DNA from: DATAAP01 sp041690495
GTDB lineage: Bacteria; Pseudomonadota; Alphaproteobacteria; CACIAM-22H2
Direction: 5' to 3'
Assembly: GCA_041690495.1 (NCBI GenBank)
Contig: JAWLHE010000005.1
Span: 62,001 to 126,000, forward strand
Length of the DNA stretch: 64,000 nt
Part shown: positions 25,670-34,340 of the stretch, piece by piece
Numbering within the stretch: the first letter of the stretch is position 1
Layout: each line of letters begins with the position of its first letter
The notes under the pieces: generated by a model
Seen by the model: only the letters and a program-made list of their open reading frames with translations
The model's database searches: none
Told to the model about the DNA's origin: nothing
Position numbers and translations under genes: made by a program

Positions 25670-26886
25670 GCCTCGATCTCGCCGCCGTGCGGGCGCAGTT
25701 CCCGATCCTGAACCGCCACATCGGCGACGCGCCATTGCATTACCTCGACAATGCCGCCACCGCCCAGACCCCCGAGTCCGTGCTGGAAGCCGTGCGCCGT
25801 TTCGAGAGTTCCTCGCGCGCCAATGTGCTCCGCGGCGTCCACCAGCTCGCCGAGGAAGCGACCGCGGACTATGCCCGGGCGCGCGAGTCCGTGGCACGCT
25901 ATCTGAACGTCCCGGCGGGCGAGGTCGTTTTCACCGGAGGAACGACAGCTGCCATAAATCTCGTGGCCCGCGGGTTCGGCGACACGCTTCAGCCGGGCGA
26001 CGAGGTCGTGATCTCAGAGCTCGAGCACCACAGCAATATCGTGCCATGGCAGATGCTGCGCGAACGGCACGGGATCGTCCTCAAGGCGTTGCCGGTGACA
26101 GACGAGGGCCGGCTCGACCTCGATTCCATTGAGCGCGTCGTCACCAGCCGTTGCCGCCTGATCGCGATAGCACATGCATCGAACGTCACCGGTGCCGTTA
26201 CTCCGGTCGAGCGGATCGTCAACGCCGCGCGTGCAGTGGGCGCGAAGGTGCTGCTCGACGGCGCGCAACGCACACCGCACGGACCCGTGGACATTCCGGC
26301 GCTCGGCGTCGATTTCTACGCCTTCTCCGGTCACAAGATGTTCGCCCCGCACGGTATCGGGGTTCTATGGGCGCGCCGGGCCCTTCTCGAATCGATGCCG
26401 CCGGTTTTCGGCGGCGGCGAGATGATCCGCACCGTTACGCTCGAGAGCACCATCTATGCCGCCCCGCCCCACAAGTTCGAGGCGGGAACGCCGCCAATCG
26501 CACAGGCGATCGGCCTCGGCGCGGCGACGGATTGGCTGATGGGCATGGACTGGCCGGCAGTATCGGCGCACGAGCTGCGCCTGACACAACGCATTCTTGA
26601 CGGATTGCCCTCACGAGCGCGCATCGTCGGGCCGGCCGGCCTGCAGGAGCGCATGCCGGTCATCTCGTTCGCAATTCCCGGCCTTCACCCTCACGATATC
26701 TGCCAGATTCTGGACAGGCGAGGCGTGGCGCTCCGCGGCGGACACCATTGCGCGCAACCGCTCATGGACCGGCTCGATCTTGCCGGAACGACCCGCGCGA
26801 GCCTCGCGCTGTACAACGACGACGATGACGTCGACGCGTTGATCGACGGGCTCGACGCTGCGGTTCACCGCCTCACCCGCGCATGA
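25666..26886 (+). CDS. Cysteine desulfurase, SufS/CsdA type
   Basis: A 406-residue PLP enzyme. The PLP lysine is K224 in SGHKMFAPHGIG, and the persulfide cysteine is C362 in RGGHHCAQPLM. HLDNAATAQTPESVL-like start (LDNAATAQTPESV), ELEHHSNIVPWQ and the RANVLRGVHQLAEEAT segment are typical of group II desulfurases. Within this operon it probably supplies sulfur for the Mo-hydroxylase cofactor, or for its Fe-S clusters, rather than serving general Fe-S assembly. The start overlaps the previous stop by 4 bp. Confidence 0.92.
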   Translation: MSLDLAAVRAQFPILNRHIGDAPLHYLDNAATAQTPESVLEAVRRFESSSRANVLRGVHQLAEEATADYARARESVARYLNVPAGEVVFTGGTTAAINLVARGFGDTLQPGDEVVISELEHHSNIVPWQMLRERHGIVLKALPVTDEGRLDLDSIERVVTSRCRLIAIAHASNVTGAVTPVERIVNAARAVGAKVLLDGAQRTPHGPVDIPALGVDFYAFSGHKMFAPHGIGVLWARRALLESMPPVFGGGEMIRTVTLESTIYAAPPHKFEAGTPPIAQAIGLGAATDWLMGMDWPAVSAHELRLTQRILDGLPSRARIVGPAGLQERMPVISFAIPGLHPHDICQILDRRGVALRGGHHCAQPLMDRLDLAGTTRASLALYNDDDDVDALIDGLDAAVHRLTRA

Positions 26887-27314
26887 AGGACGAACTCTAC
26901 CAGCAGGCGATCCTCGCGCACGCAGACGCTGCGGTCCGCGCCGGCCGGATCGACGCGCCCGATGCAAGCGTCACGCTCGACAACCCGCTCTGCGGCGATC
27001 GCGTCACCATCGACGTAACGCTCGAAGGCGATCACATCGCCGATCTCGCGCACCGCGTCCGAGGCTGCCGGCTTTGCGAGGCTGCGGCTTCGGCGGTGGG
27101 CGCCAGCGCGGTCGGCCGAAGTGCGGCTGAGGTGGCCGAAGTGGAGGGTGCGCTTCGCTCAATGCTCGACGGCACGGCAGCGCCGGCGCAGCCGTGGGCC
27201 GGGTTCGAGGCGTTCCGCCCGGTTCGCGATTACAGGAGCCGCCACGCCTGCGTCCTGCTACCATTAGAGACGCTCCGCGCCGCGATCGCCCAGGCGCAGG
27301 CCGCCGTGAAATAG
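26883..27314 (+). CDS. SufU/IscU-like Fe-S scaffold or sulfur acceptor
   Basis: A 143-residue protein of the IscU/SufU fold. Conserved positions are NPLCGDR (C37, D39), GCRLCEAAASA (C62, C65) and a late HACVLLPLE cysteine. In Gram-positive bacteria SufU accepts sulfur from SufS on such cysteines. Here the desulfurase and the scaffold are coupled by a 4-bp overlap at the end of the Mo-hydroxylase maturation operon, which points to a dedicated sulfur relay. The exact role is inferred. Confidence 0.87.
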   Translation: MKDELYQQAILAHADAAVRAGRIDAPDASVTLDNPLCGDRVTIDVTLEGDHIADLAHRVRGCRLCEAAASAVGASAVGRSAAEVAEVEGALRSMLDGTAAPAQPWAGFEAFRPVRDYRSRHACVLLPLETLRAAIAQAQAAVK

Positions 27315-27337
27315 GTGGGCAAAAGGGACGATTGCAC

Positions 27338-27796
27338 TTGATCAGGATCGCCGCGGCCGTCGTTCTCGCGAGTGTCTGGTCGGCGCCTCTGGCCGCGCAG
27401 ATCTACGGGCAGGGACACTCGGCGCCCGGCCAGTCGCGGAAACAAGGCCTCGACCGCGGTCCGGATCAGGGCAATCGGGTCCAACCCGCGCCCAATCCAT
27501 TCCAGGAGGGCCTGCGCGCGTACTCGCGGCGCGACTACCAGGGCGCACTCCGCATATGGGCTCCACTCGCCCGGCGCGGCGACAGTGCGGCCCAGTACAA
27601 CATCGGCCGCATGTATGCCCGCGGCGAAGGTGTCCGCCGCGATCTCTCGGAAGCCTATATGTGGTTCACCATCGCCACCGGCAGCGGCCGCGCCGAAGGC
27701 GAGCGGGCGAGAAAGGCCATTGCGCGCTCGATGACGCCGGAGCAGGTGGCCGAGGGCCTGCGCCGCGTCGAGGCATGGCGGCAGCGCCGCCGATAG
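27338..27796 (+). CDS. Exported Sel1/TPR repeat protein
   Basis: About 152 residues. An export signal (IRIAAAVVLASVWSAPLAAQ) is followed by a Gln/Pro-rich linker and by two Sel1-like repeats: YSRRDYQGALRIWAPLARRG, then AQYNIGRMYARGEGVRRDLS and AYMWFTIATGSG. Such repeats bind partner proteins in the periplasm. No ATG fits. TTG codons at 27332 and 27338 lie after AAAGGGA, and I chose the second because it is better spaced. A cyclase gene follows 4 bp later, so they may be co-transcribed. Confidence 0.65.
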   Translation: MIRIAAAVVLASVWSAPLAAQIYGQGHSAPGQSRKQGLDRGPDQGNRVQPAPNPFQEGLRAYSRRDYQGALRIWAPLARRGDSAAQYNIGRMYARGEGVRRDLSEAYMWFTIATGSGRAEGERARKAIARSMTPEQVAEGLRRVEAWRQRRR

Positions 27797-27800
27797 CTGC

Positions 27801-29513
27801 ATGCACGCGCCGTCCCTGCCCTTCCGGATTCGCAAGCTGCGGCTGGCGACCGGGCTCATCCTGTTCTTCTTCGTGCTGACGCATTTTCTGAATCATGCCG
27901 CCGGGCTGATCTCGCTGCAGGCCGCCGAGGACACGCGCCACTGGTTCCTGTGGTTCTGGCGCCAGCCGGTTCCGTCGACCGTGCTCTATTCCGCTCTCAC
28001 TATTCACTTGCTGCTCGCCCTCTGGGCGGTCTATCAGCGTCGGCGCCTCATGCGCATGCCGCCCGCCGAGGCCCTGCAGCTCGCGCTCGGCCTCGCCATC
28101 GTGCCGCTCCTCGCGCAGCACGTCCTCGGCACACGGGCGGCGTCCGCCGTTTTCGGCGTGACCGATTCCTACACTTACGTGCTTCTCGCGCTATGGCACC
28201 TCAGTCCCATGGATGGCGTTCGGCAGGCAGTTGCACTGGTCGTCGCGTGGATCCATGGCTGCATCGGCCTCTGGTTCTGGCTCCGATTGAAGCCCTGGTA
28301 CCGCCAATGGCAGCCGATACTTCATGCCGGTGCGCTCCTGGTTCCGGTGCTCGCCCTGATCGGCTTCTTTGTCGCCGGACGCCAGGTATCCGAGCTCGCG
28401 AACGATCCCATGTGGCTGCGTGCTGCCATCGCCGGCATCAATCCGCCCAATGCCGATGCCCGCGCCCAGATGGCGACGGTGGAGAACTCCATCCTGTTGG
28501 TCTTCGCCGCAGCGCTCGGTGGGACCTTGCTTGCGCGTATGGTGCGCACGCTGATCGATCGGCGGCGCGGCGTCATCCGCCTGACCTACCCCGGCGGGCG
28601 CGAGATCAAGATCACGCCGGGTATGACCGTCCTTGAGGCCAGCCAGCTTGCCAGCATTCCGCACGCCTCGGTGTGCGGCGGGCGCGGCCGCTGCTCGACC
28701 TGCCGCATCCGCATCAGTCGCGGTCTGGAGACATTGCCGCGACCGAGCCCTCAGGAGAGCACCGTCCTGCAACGCATTGGCGCCGCGCCTGGCGTTCGGC
28801 TCGCCTGTCAGATGCGTCCGACCGCGGACCTGACCGTGACGCCGCTCCTGCCGCCGGGGGCCGGCCCACGGAGTGCCTTCGCCCGTCCTATGCACCTGGA
28901 GGGACAGGAGCAGGACATCGCGGTGCTGTTCGCCGACTTGCGCGGTTTCACCTCGATCTCGGAGGGCAAGCTGCCCTACGACGTCGTGTTCGTGCTCAAT
29001 CGCTACTTCGCGGCGATGGGCCAGGCCATCGAACGCGCCGGCGGCCGCCTCGACAAGTTCATCGGCGACGGCGTGATGGCCCTGTTCGGCATCGAGAGCG
29101 GTCCGGCGATGGGCGCGCGACAGGCCCTCGCCGCGGCGCGCGCCATGGCCGAAGAGCTGAACCACCTCAACCAAATGCTTGCCCACGAACTCGAGCGGCC
29201 GCTGCGCATCGGCATCGGCATCCATGTCGGCCCTGCCATTGTCGGCGAGATGGGGTATGCGCGCGCCACCTCCCTGACGGCGATCGGCGATACGGTCAAC
29301 ACCGCAAGCCGGCTCGAAGGCCTGACAAAGGAACTCGGCGCCGAGCTGGTCGTTTCCGATGACGTCGCCGGTCTCGCCGGCATCGACCTGTCCGGTTTCC
29401 CGCAGACCCTTGTCGAGATTCGCGGGCGCCGCATGAAGCTTTGCGTCCGCGCGATCGAGCGTGCGACTTCCGTGCCCGACCCGGCGGCTCCCGCCCCGAG
29501 TCCGTCGGTTTAG
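27801..29513 (+). CDS. Membrane ferredoxin-adenylate/guanylate cyclase fusion
   Basis: A 570-residue signalling enzyme in three parts. Residues 1-255 form about six membrane helices with scattered histidines (LTHFLNHAAG, LLAQHVLG, WIHGCIGLW). Residues about 262-355 are a [2Fe-2S] ferredoxin domain with C292, C298, C301 and C336. Residues about 370-545 are a class III cyclase with the metal-binding aspartates in FADLRGF (D379) and IGDGVMALFG. Similar fusions occur in rhizobia. The design suggests cAMP synthesis controlled by redox state or oxygen. A TPR gene converges on it with a 4-bp overlap of stops. Confidence 0.9.
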   Translation: MHAPSLPFRIRKLRLATGLILFFFVLTHFLNHAAGLISLQAAEDTRHWFLWFWRQPVPSTVLYSALTIHLLLALWAVYQRRRLMRMPPAEALQLALGLAIVPLLAQHVLGTRAASAVFGVTDSYTYVLLALWHLSPMDGVRQAVALVVAWIHGCIGLWFWLRLKPWYRQWQPILHAGALLVPVLALIGFFVAGRQVSELANDPMWLRAAIAGINPPNADARAQMATVENSILLVFAAALGGTLLARMVRTLIDRRRGVIRLTYPGGREIKITPGMTVLEASQLASIPHASVCGGRGRCSTCRIRISRGLETLPRPSPQESTVLQRIGAAPGVRLACQMRPTADLTVTPLLPPGAGPRSAFARPMHLEGQEQDIAVLFADLRGFTSISEGKLPYDVVFVLNRYFAAMGQAIERAGGRLDKFIGDGVMALFGIESGPAMGARQALAAARAMAEELNHLNQMLAHELERPLRIGIGIHVGPAIVGEMGYARATSLTAIGDTVNTASRLEGLTKELGAELVVSDDVAGLAGIDLSGFPQTLVEIRGRRMKLCVRAIERATSVPDPAAPAPSPSV

Positions 29514-29989
29514 CTGCGCGGACGTCCTGCCTTGAAGCTTTCGACCTGCTGCTGCAGTTCGCGATATTCGGCGCAACGCGGGCCGCAGACCCTCGACAGC
29601 CGGGCGAGCTGTTCTTCCGCCTTGGGCAGATCCTTCATATCGAGGTAGAGCTCACCGAGGTATTCGAGCGCGCCGCGGTGATTCGCGTCGAGACGGAGCG
29701 CCTGGTTGTAATAGATCAAGGCCTGATCGCGATTTCCGAGCTTCCGATGGCTGTAACCGAGGTAGTTGTACGCATCGGCGTTCTTGGGCGAATCGGCGAC
29801 GACCCGGTTCAACAGGCCGACGGCCTTGTTCCAGTCCTGGGCCTGCACCGCTTTCTCCGCTTCCGCAAGCCGGCTGTCCTTGGCCGGTTCCGAATCGAAA
29901 TTGCCCATGGCGAGCGCAGGTCCGCTCAGGAAGCCCAGACTCGCCGCGACCGCGGCGATGCGCCCCCATTTGGGCAAATTCATCGACAT
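29510..29989 (-). CDS. Exported tetratricopeptide repeat protein
   Basis: A 159-residue periplasmic protein. The signal peptide is GRIAAVAASLGFLSGPALA. Three TPR units follow (AEKAVQAQDWNKAVGLLNRV, DAYNYLGYSHRKLGNRDQAL, GALEYLGELYLDMKDLPKAE), and a C-terminal CGPRCAEY pair of cysteines closes the protein. The ATG at 29989 has GGGGAGG six bases upstream; longer in-frame starts lack this. It overlaps the cyclase gene end by 4 bp on the other strand. The interaction partner is unknown. Confidence 0.82.
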   Translation of the reverse strand: MSMNLPKWGRIAAVAASLGFLSGPALAMGNFDSEPAKDSRLAEAEKAVQAQDWNKAVGLLNRVVADSPKNADAYNYLGYSHRKLGNRDQALIYYNQALRLDANHRGALEYLGELYLDMKDLPKAEEQLARLSRVCGPRCAEYRELQQQVESFKAGRPRS

Positions 29990-30285
29990 GGCTTTTCCTC
30001 CCCTCATGCTGAACGACTCATCCGTCTCCAAGCTTACACCAGCGTCCGCCCGGAATTTCGCGCCGGCCGTACACGTCGTCGTGACCGCCGGCGGCCTGCC
30101 GGCCTCCGTCAAGCCATGCCAGCGCCCCGGCGCCGGGAATATGACCCAATTCACAGCGGTCTCCGCCGCTGGGCGAGCGCCGGACCGGCGGCAACGCTTG
30201 AATCGATAGTGGAATCCGACCCATTGCTTGATTTTGCCGGATGAGGCGTTTAGATCACTGCCGCCGGTAGCGCGGCTGCATCCGC

Positions 30286-30361
30286 GTCCCCTTCGTCTAG
30301 AGGCCTAGGACATCGCCCTTTCACGGCGGTAACAGGGGTTCGAATCCCCTAGGGGACGCCA
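30286..30361 (+). tRNA. tRNA-Glu (UUC)
   Basis: The acceptor GTCCCCT pairs with AGGGGAC, the anticodon loop is CTTTCAC with anticodon TTC, and the T-arm is AGGGG-TTCGAAT-CCCCT. The discriminator is G and CCA is encoded at 30359-30361. A second copy of the last ten bases follows eight bases later (30367-30377). Confidence 0.96.
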
Positions 30362-30465
30362 ATACTTAGGGACGCCACAAAGGGCGGGCCTGCCCCGGCG
30401 TTGGGCAAGCGGGTTCTAGGAAGGCATCGTGGATCGTTCTAACCGCTGCGCGGCGGGTGCGTGGA

Positions 30466-30870
30466 TCATCCGGAGCGCGCCTCACGGCCCGACCCGAGCG
30501 CATCGGCGCCTTCCCCGGCCGTGGCGCGGATCTCCGCCAGAACGCTTTGCGGGTGGAAAGGCTTTATGACGGTGTGCCGGGATATTTCCGGTGTCAGCAG
30601 GTCGGGATTCCCCGTAATCATCACGACCCGGACACCCTGCTCTCGCAGGGCGCGCGCGAGGACAATTCCGTCCTTGCTGCCCTCAATGCGTATGTCGATG
30701 CACGCCACCGTCGGCGGATCGGCCGTCGCCAGGCTGATCGCCTCGTCATAGCTGTTCGCCACGCCGACGACCCGAAACCCGTAGTCCTGCAGCTCTCGGC
30801 AGAGATCTGTTGCGATCAGCGCATCGTCCTCGACGATCAGAATCGAGAGCCGGGCATTGGACGGCATCAT
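30466..30870 (-). CDS. Single-domain response regulator
   Basis: A 134-residue CheY-like receiver with no output domain. Acidic residues are ED15-D16 in ILIVEDDALIA, the phosphorylated aspartate is D59 in ACIDIRIEG, T86 is in MITGNPD, and the conserved lysine is K103 in VIKPF. Receivers of this form (CIDIRIEGSKDG) are common in Rhizobiales beside HWE/HisKA_2 kinases, but no kinase gene is adjacent here. AAGGAGG lies seven bases before the ATG at 30870. Confidence 0.88.
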   Translation of the reverse strand: MMPSNARLSILIVEDDALIATDLCRELQDYGFRVVGVANSYDEAISLATADPPTVACIDIRIEGSKDGIVLARALREQGVRVVMITGNPDLLTPEISRHTVIKPFHPQSVLAEIRATAGEGADALGSGREARSG

Positions 30871-31249
30871 CGGGTTCCTCCTTGTTGGCACTCCCGCATG
30901 CGTCCGGCCTCGGGCGCGTGCGTTCACCCGTCGTGCTAACGCAGCTCTTCCTGCGGTTGTTTCGGCCGGCGATGGAAAATGTGCGACCGAAATGGATCAA
31001 GGCGAGCCGGCAGTCCCCTGATTCGCGAGACCTCGGGATCTGTCCAGGATTGAGTTGCGGGACGGAATCAAGCGCAACCATGCCGCCGGACGGGTCAGCC
31101 AATGGCGGTCGCCCCTCCTCACTCTTCCTCCGCGGCCTCGATTCTGCCTATTCTTCAGCCAGACGGCCGCTCCGCTTTCAGTTCAGCCGTCCACGCCCCG
31201 CGAATTCCGCGCTGCGAACGACAGCACGTGCACTTCACCCAGAGGTTCC
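30871..31249. other. Non-coding gap between response regulator and ACAD10/11-like genes
   Basis: This 379-bp region holds the divergent promoters of the response regulator and acyl-CoA dehydrogenase genes. The open frames across it lack coding features. No specific operator or RNA is recognised. Confidence 0.5.
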
Positions 31250-32455
31250 ATGACCGACTTCGATTTCTCAGAACGTTCCAGCCAATTGCGCGAGAAGCTC
31301 GTCGCCTTCATGGATGCGCATGTCTATCCCAACGAGCACCGGTTCGAGGAGGAGCTGCGCACGCTGCCGTCGCGCTGGCACACGCCGCGCGTGCTGGACG
31401 AGCTGAAGGCAAAAGCCCGCGCCGAAGGTCTATGGAATCTGTTCGTACCGCGCGATCACGGCGGCGAGCTTAGCAATTACGACTACGCTCCACTGTGCGA
31501 GGTGATGGGCCGCAATCATTGGGCGCCGGAAGTGTTCAACTGCTCGGCGCCCGATACCGGAAATATGGAAGTTCTCATCAAGTATGGCACGCCCGAGCAG
31601 CAGGAACGCTGGCTCAAGCCGCTCATGGCTGGCGAAATCCGCTCATGCTTCGGCATGACCGAACCCGATGTGGCCTCGTCGGACGCGACGAACATCCGCA
31701 CCCGGATCGAGCGGCAGGGCGACCACTACGTCATCAACGGCCGCAAGTGGTGGAGCTCGGGCGCCATGGACCCGCGCTGCAAGATCATCATCCTGATGGG
31801 CAAGACGGACCCCGATGCGCCGCGACACATGCAGCAGTCGATGATCCTCGTTCCGATGGACACACCCGGCGTCACGGTCGTCCGTCCGCTAACAGTGTTC
31901 GGCTATGACCATGCTCCGCACGGCCACGCCGAGCTGCGGCTCGAGAACGTCAAGGTGCCGGCGAGCAACATCCTGCTCGGTGAAGGCCGCGGCTTCGAGA
32001 TCGCGCAGGGCCGCCTCGGTCCCGGACGCATCCATCATTGTATGCGCTCAATCGGACTGGCCGAGCGCGCGCTGGAGATGATGTGCGACCGCGCGCGTCA
32101 GCGGGTCACCTTCGGCAAGCCCATCGCCGAGCACGGCATGATCCGCCAGATGATCGCCCAGTCGCGGATCGAGATCGACGAGGCGCGCCTTCTGACGCTC
32201 CACGCTGCGCGGATGATGGACAAGGTCGGCAACAAGGCGGCGCGCAGGGAAATCGCGATGATCAAGGTTGCGGCGCCGAACATGGTCTGCCGCGTGCTCG
32301 ATCGCGCCATCCAGATTCACGGCGCGGCCGGCGTCAGCCAGGACTTCGATCTCGCTGCAGCCTACGCCCATGCGCGCACCCTGCGCATCGTCGACGGCCC
32401 GGACGAGGTCCATCTCGACGCAATCGCCAAGATGGAGCTCGGCAGGAACAAATAG
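31250..32455 (+). CDS. ACAD10/ACAD11-like acyl-CoA dehydrogenase family protein
   Basis: A 401-residue flavoprotein. Its sequence follows the C-terminal part of eukaryotic ACAD10/11: CSAPDTGNMEVLIKYG, SCFGMTEPDVASSDATNI, RKWWSSGAMDPRCKI, QSMILVPMDTPGV and RGFEIAQGRLGPGRIHHCMR. At the position where ordinary members have G-x-x-EIQ it has DGPDEVHL. In mammals these enzymes, with an attached kinase domain, process 4-hydroxyacyl-CoAs through a phosphorylated intermediate; LvaC of levulinate catabolism acts similarly. The matching kinase is the convergent gene at 32465. AGAGG precedes the ATG at 31250. Confidence 0.88.
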   Translation: MTDFDFSERSSQLREKLVAFMDAHVYPNEHRFEEELRTLPSRWHTPRVLDELKAKARAEGLWNLFVPRDHGGELSNYDYAPLCEVMGRNHWAPEVFNCSAPDTGNMEVLIKYGTPEQQERWLKPLMAGEIRSCFGMTEPDVASSDATNIRTRIERQGDHYVINGRKWWSSGAMDPRCKIIILMGKTDPDAPRHMQQSMILVPMDTPGVTVVRPLTVFGYDHAPHGHAELRLENVKVPASNILLGEGRGFEIAQGRLGPGRIHHCMRSIGLAERALEMMCDRARQRVTFGKPIAEHGMIRQMIAQSRIEIDEARLLTLHAARMMDKVGNKAARREIAMIKVAAPNMVCRVLDRAIQIHGAAGVSQDFDLAAAYAHARTLRIVDGPDEVHLDAIAKMELGRNK

Positions 32456-32464
32456 TCCGCGGAT

Positions 32465-33520
32465 TTAGCCGGCTTCTTCGACCAGACGCCAGCCGATTTC
32501 GGCCAGCTTCGGCGCGCTGCGCCCCAGCTGCTCGCCGGAGGCGGAACTGGCATTGCCCTGCAGCGCCCGCGCATAGACTCCCTGGACGATGGCGGCGTAA
32601 CGGAAGAACGAGAAGGCGAGAAAAAATCGCCAATCCTTGCCGGGATCATGGCCGGTGCGGCGCGCGTAGGCCGCAACATACTGGCCCTCGTCAGGAATGC
32701 CCAGCGCAGGCAGGTGCACATCGCCGAAACCGCGCACCGTCGGCAGGTCGGCCGGGAGATGATAGGCCATGCAGTTGTAAGCCAGGTCGGAGAGCGGATG
32801 GCCGAGCGTCGACAGCTCCCAGTCGAGCACAGCGAGCACGCGCGGCTCGCGCGGATGGAAGATCATGTTGCCGAGCCGGTAGTCGCCATGAACGAGCGTG
32901 GTTTCCTCCCGCGCGGGAATGTTCTGCGGCAGCCATGCCATCAGCCGATCCATCGCCGGAATCTCGCCGGTCTTCGACGCCTCGTATTGCTTCGACCAGC
33001 GAGCGATCTGACGCGCCACATAGTTCTCGGGCCGGCCGAAATCGCCGAGGCCGACTGCGCGCCAGTCGACCTTGTGCAGCCGTGCAAGGGCATCGTTCAT
33101 CGCGTCGTAGATTGCACCGCGCTGGTCGCTGCTCAGCTCAGGCAGGGTCGGTTCGGTGAAGACGCGACCCTCGACGAAGTCCATCACGTAGAACGGCGTG
33201 CCGATGACCGAATCATCCTCGCAGAGAAGCTGCGCGGTCGCGACCGGCACGTTCGTATCGTTAAGGGCGCGGATGACCTTGTACTCGCGTTCCACCATGT
33301 GTGCCGACGGCAGCAGCTTCCCCGGGGGCTTCTTGCGAAGGACCCATCGGCGGCCATTGGCTTCGATCAGGAATGTCGGGTTGGACTGGCCGCCCTGGAA
33401 CTGGCGGACGATCATCGGCCCTGCAAATCCGGAGAGATGATCGGCAAGAAACGACGCGAGCCGCCCTTCGTCGAGGCGATGGGCTTCGCGGACGGGTATG
33501 GTTTCGCCGGTACTGGACAC
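32465..33520 (-). CDS. APH-family phosphotransferase (ACAD10/11 or LvaA-like acyl-CoA kinase)
   Basis: A 351-residue kinase of the aminoglycoside phosphotransferase fold. It shows the nucleotide loop FQGGQSNPTFLI, the lysine strand RRWVLRKKPPGKLLPSAHMV, the catalytic LVHGDYRLGNMIFHP (HGDxxxxN) and the metal motif VLDWELSTLGHPLSDLAY. The KPPGKLLPSAH block is typical of the ACAD10/11 kinase domain. It is predicted to phosphorylate a hydroxyacyl-CoA. The GTG at 33520 avoids overlap with the SDR gene upstream and follows an AGGA; an ATG at 33565 is in frame. It is the third gene of a minus-strand SDR-SDR-kinase unit. Confidence 0.87.
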   Translation of the reverse strand: MSSTGETIPVREAHRLDEGRLASFLADHLSGFAGPMIVRQFQGGQSNPTFLIEANGRRWVLRKKPPGKLLPSAHMVEREYKVIRALNDTNVPVATAQLLCEDDSVIGTPFYVMDFVEGRVFTEPTLPELSSDQRGAIYDAMNDALARLHKVDWRAVGLGDFGRPENYVARQIARWSKQYEASKTGEIPAMDRLMAWLPQNIPAREETTLVHGDYRLGNMIFHPREPRVLAVLDWELSTLGHPLSDLAYNCMAYHLPADLPTVRGFGDVHLPALGIPDEGQYVAAYARRTGHDPGKDWRFFLAFSFFRYAAIVQGVYARALQGNASSASGEQLGRSAPKLAEIGWRLVEEAG

Positions 33521-33533
33521 CGTAATCCTGCCT

Positions 33534-34340
33534 TCAAACCGCTTCGGCGATGGTTCGGCCGCCATCGGCCACGATCGACTGACCGGTGATGAAGCTACCC
33601 GCCGGCGAGGCAAGCAGCACCGCCAAGCCGGCGATGTCGTGCGGCTCGCCGATACGCCGCAGCGGGGTCGCAGCCTCGAGCCGCTTGCGCTTCGCGTCGT
33701 CCTCCCACAACGCACGCGCAAAGTCCGTGCGTACGACGCCGGGCGCTATTGCATTCACCCGGATGTTGTGCGGCCCCCATTCGAGCGCCAGATTGCGCGC
33801 AAGCTGCATCTCCGCGGCCTTCGAGATCCCGTATGTGCCAATTGTCGTGTTGCCCTTGATGCCGGCGATGCTCGCGACCAGGATCACCGCCCCGTCCCGC
33901 CGCTCGGCCATCTGCGGGATCACCATATTGCAGAGCCAGAAATTGCTGCGCACGTTGGTGCCCATCACCTTGTCGAAAGCGGCATCCGGCACCTGCGACA
34001 GCGGGCCGAAGACGGGGTTCGTTGCGGCATTGCAGACGAGGATGTCGATGCGGCCCCAGGTCGCGATCGTCGCATCGACCAGCCGCTGCAGCTCCTCCTT
34101 GGACGAGACGTTGCATGGCATCGCGATGGCGTGGCGACCGCGACCCTTGAGATCGGCTGCGACCGCTTCGCAGGCATCTGCCTTGCGGCTCGATATCACC
34201 ACACGCGCCCCCTGCTCCGCCATCGCCTCTGCGATCGCCCGGCCGATTCCCCGGCTCGAACCGGTGATCAGCGCGACCTTCCCGCCCAGATCGAACATGC
34301 CGCCGTTCCGCATTGGCGCAGTACCTCTCTTGTCTTTCAT
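33534..34340 (-). CDS. Short-chain dehydrogenase/reductase (SDR)
   Basis: A 268-residue classical SDR. The cofactor motif is ITGSSRGIGRAIAEA, then the NAAT segment CNAATNPV, serine and YxxxK in GTYGISKAAEMQLAR, and PGVVRTDFA. It probably interconverts a hydroxyl and a keto group on an acyl-CoA within the neighbouring pathway. The start ATGA overlaps the stop of the previous SDR gene by 4 bp, so the two are translated together. Substrate is inferred from context only. Confidence 0.88.
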   Translation of the reverse strand: MKDKRGTAPMRNGGMFDLGGKVALITGSSRGIGRAIAEAMAEQGARVVISSRKADACEAVAADLKGRGRHAIAMPCNVSSKEELQRLVDATIATWGRIDILVCNAATNPVFGPLSQVPDAAFDKVMGTNVRSNFWLCNMVIPQMAERRDGAVILVASIAGIKGNTTIGTYGISKAAEMQLARNLALEWGPHNIRVNAIAPGVVRTDFARALWEDDAKRKRLEAATPLRRIGEPHDIAGLAVLLASPAGSFITGQSIVADGGRTIAEAV

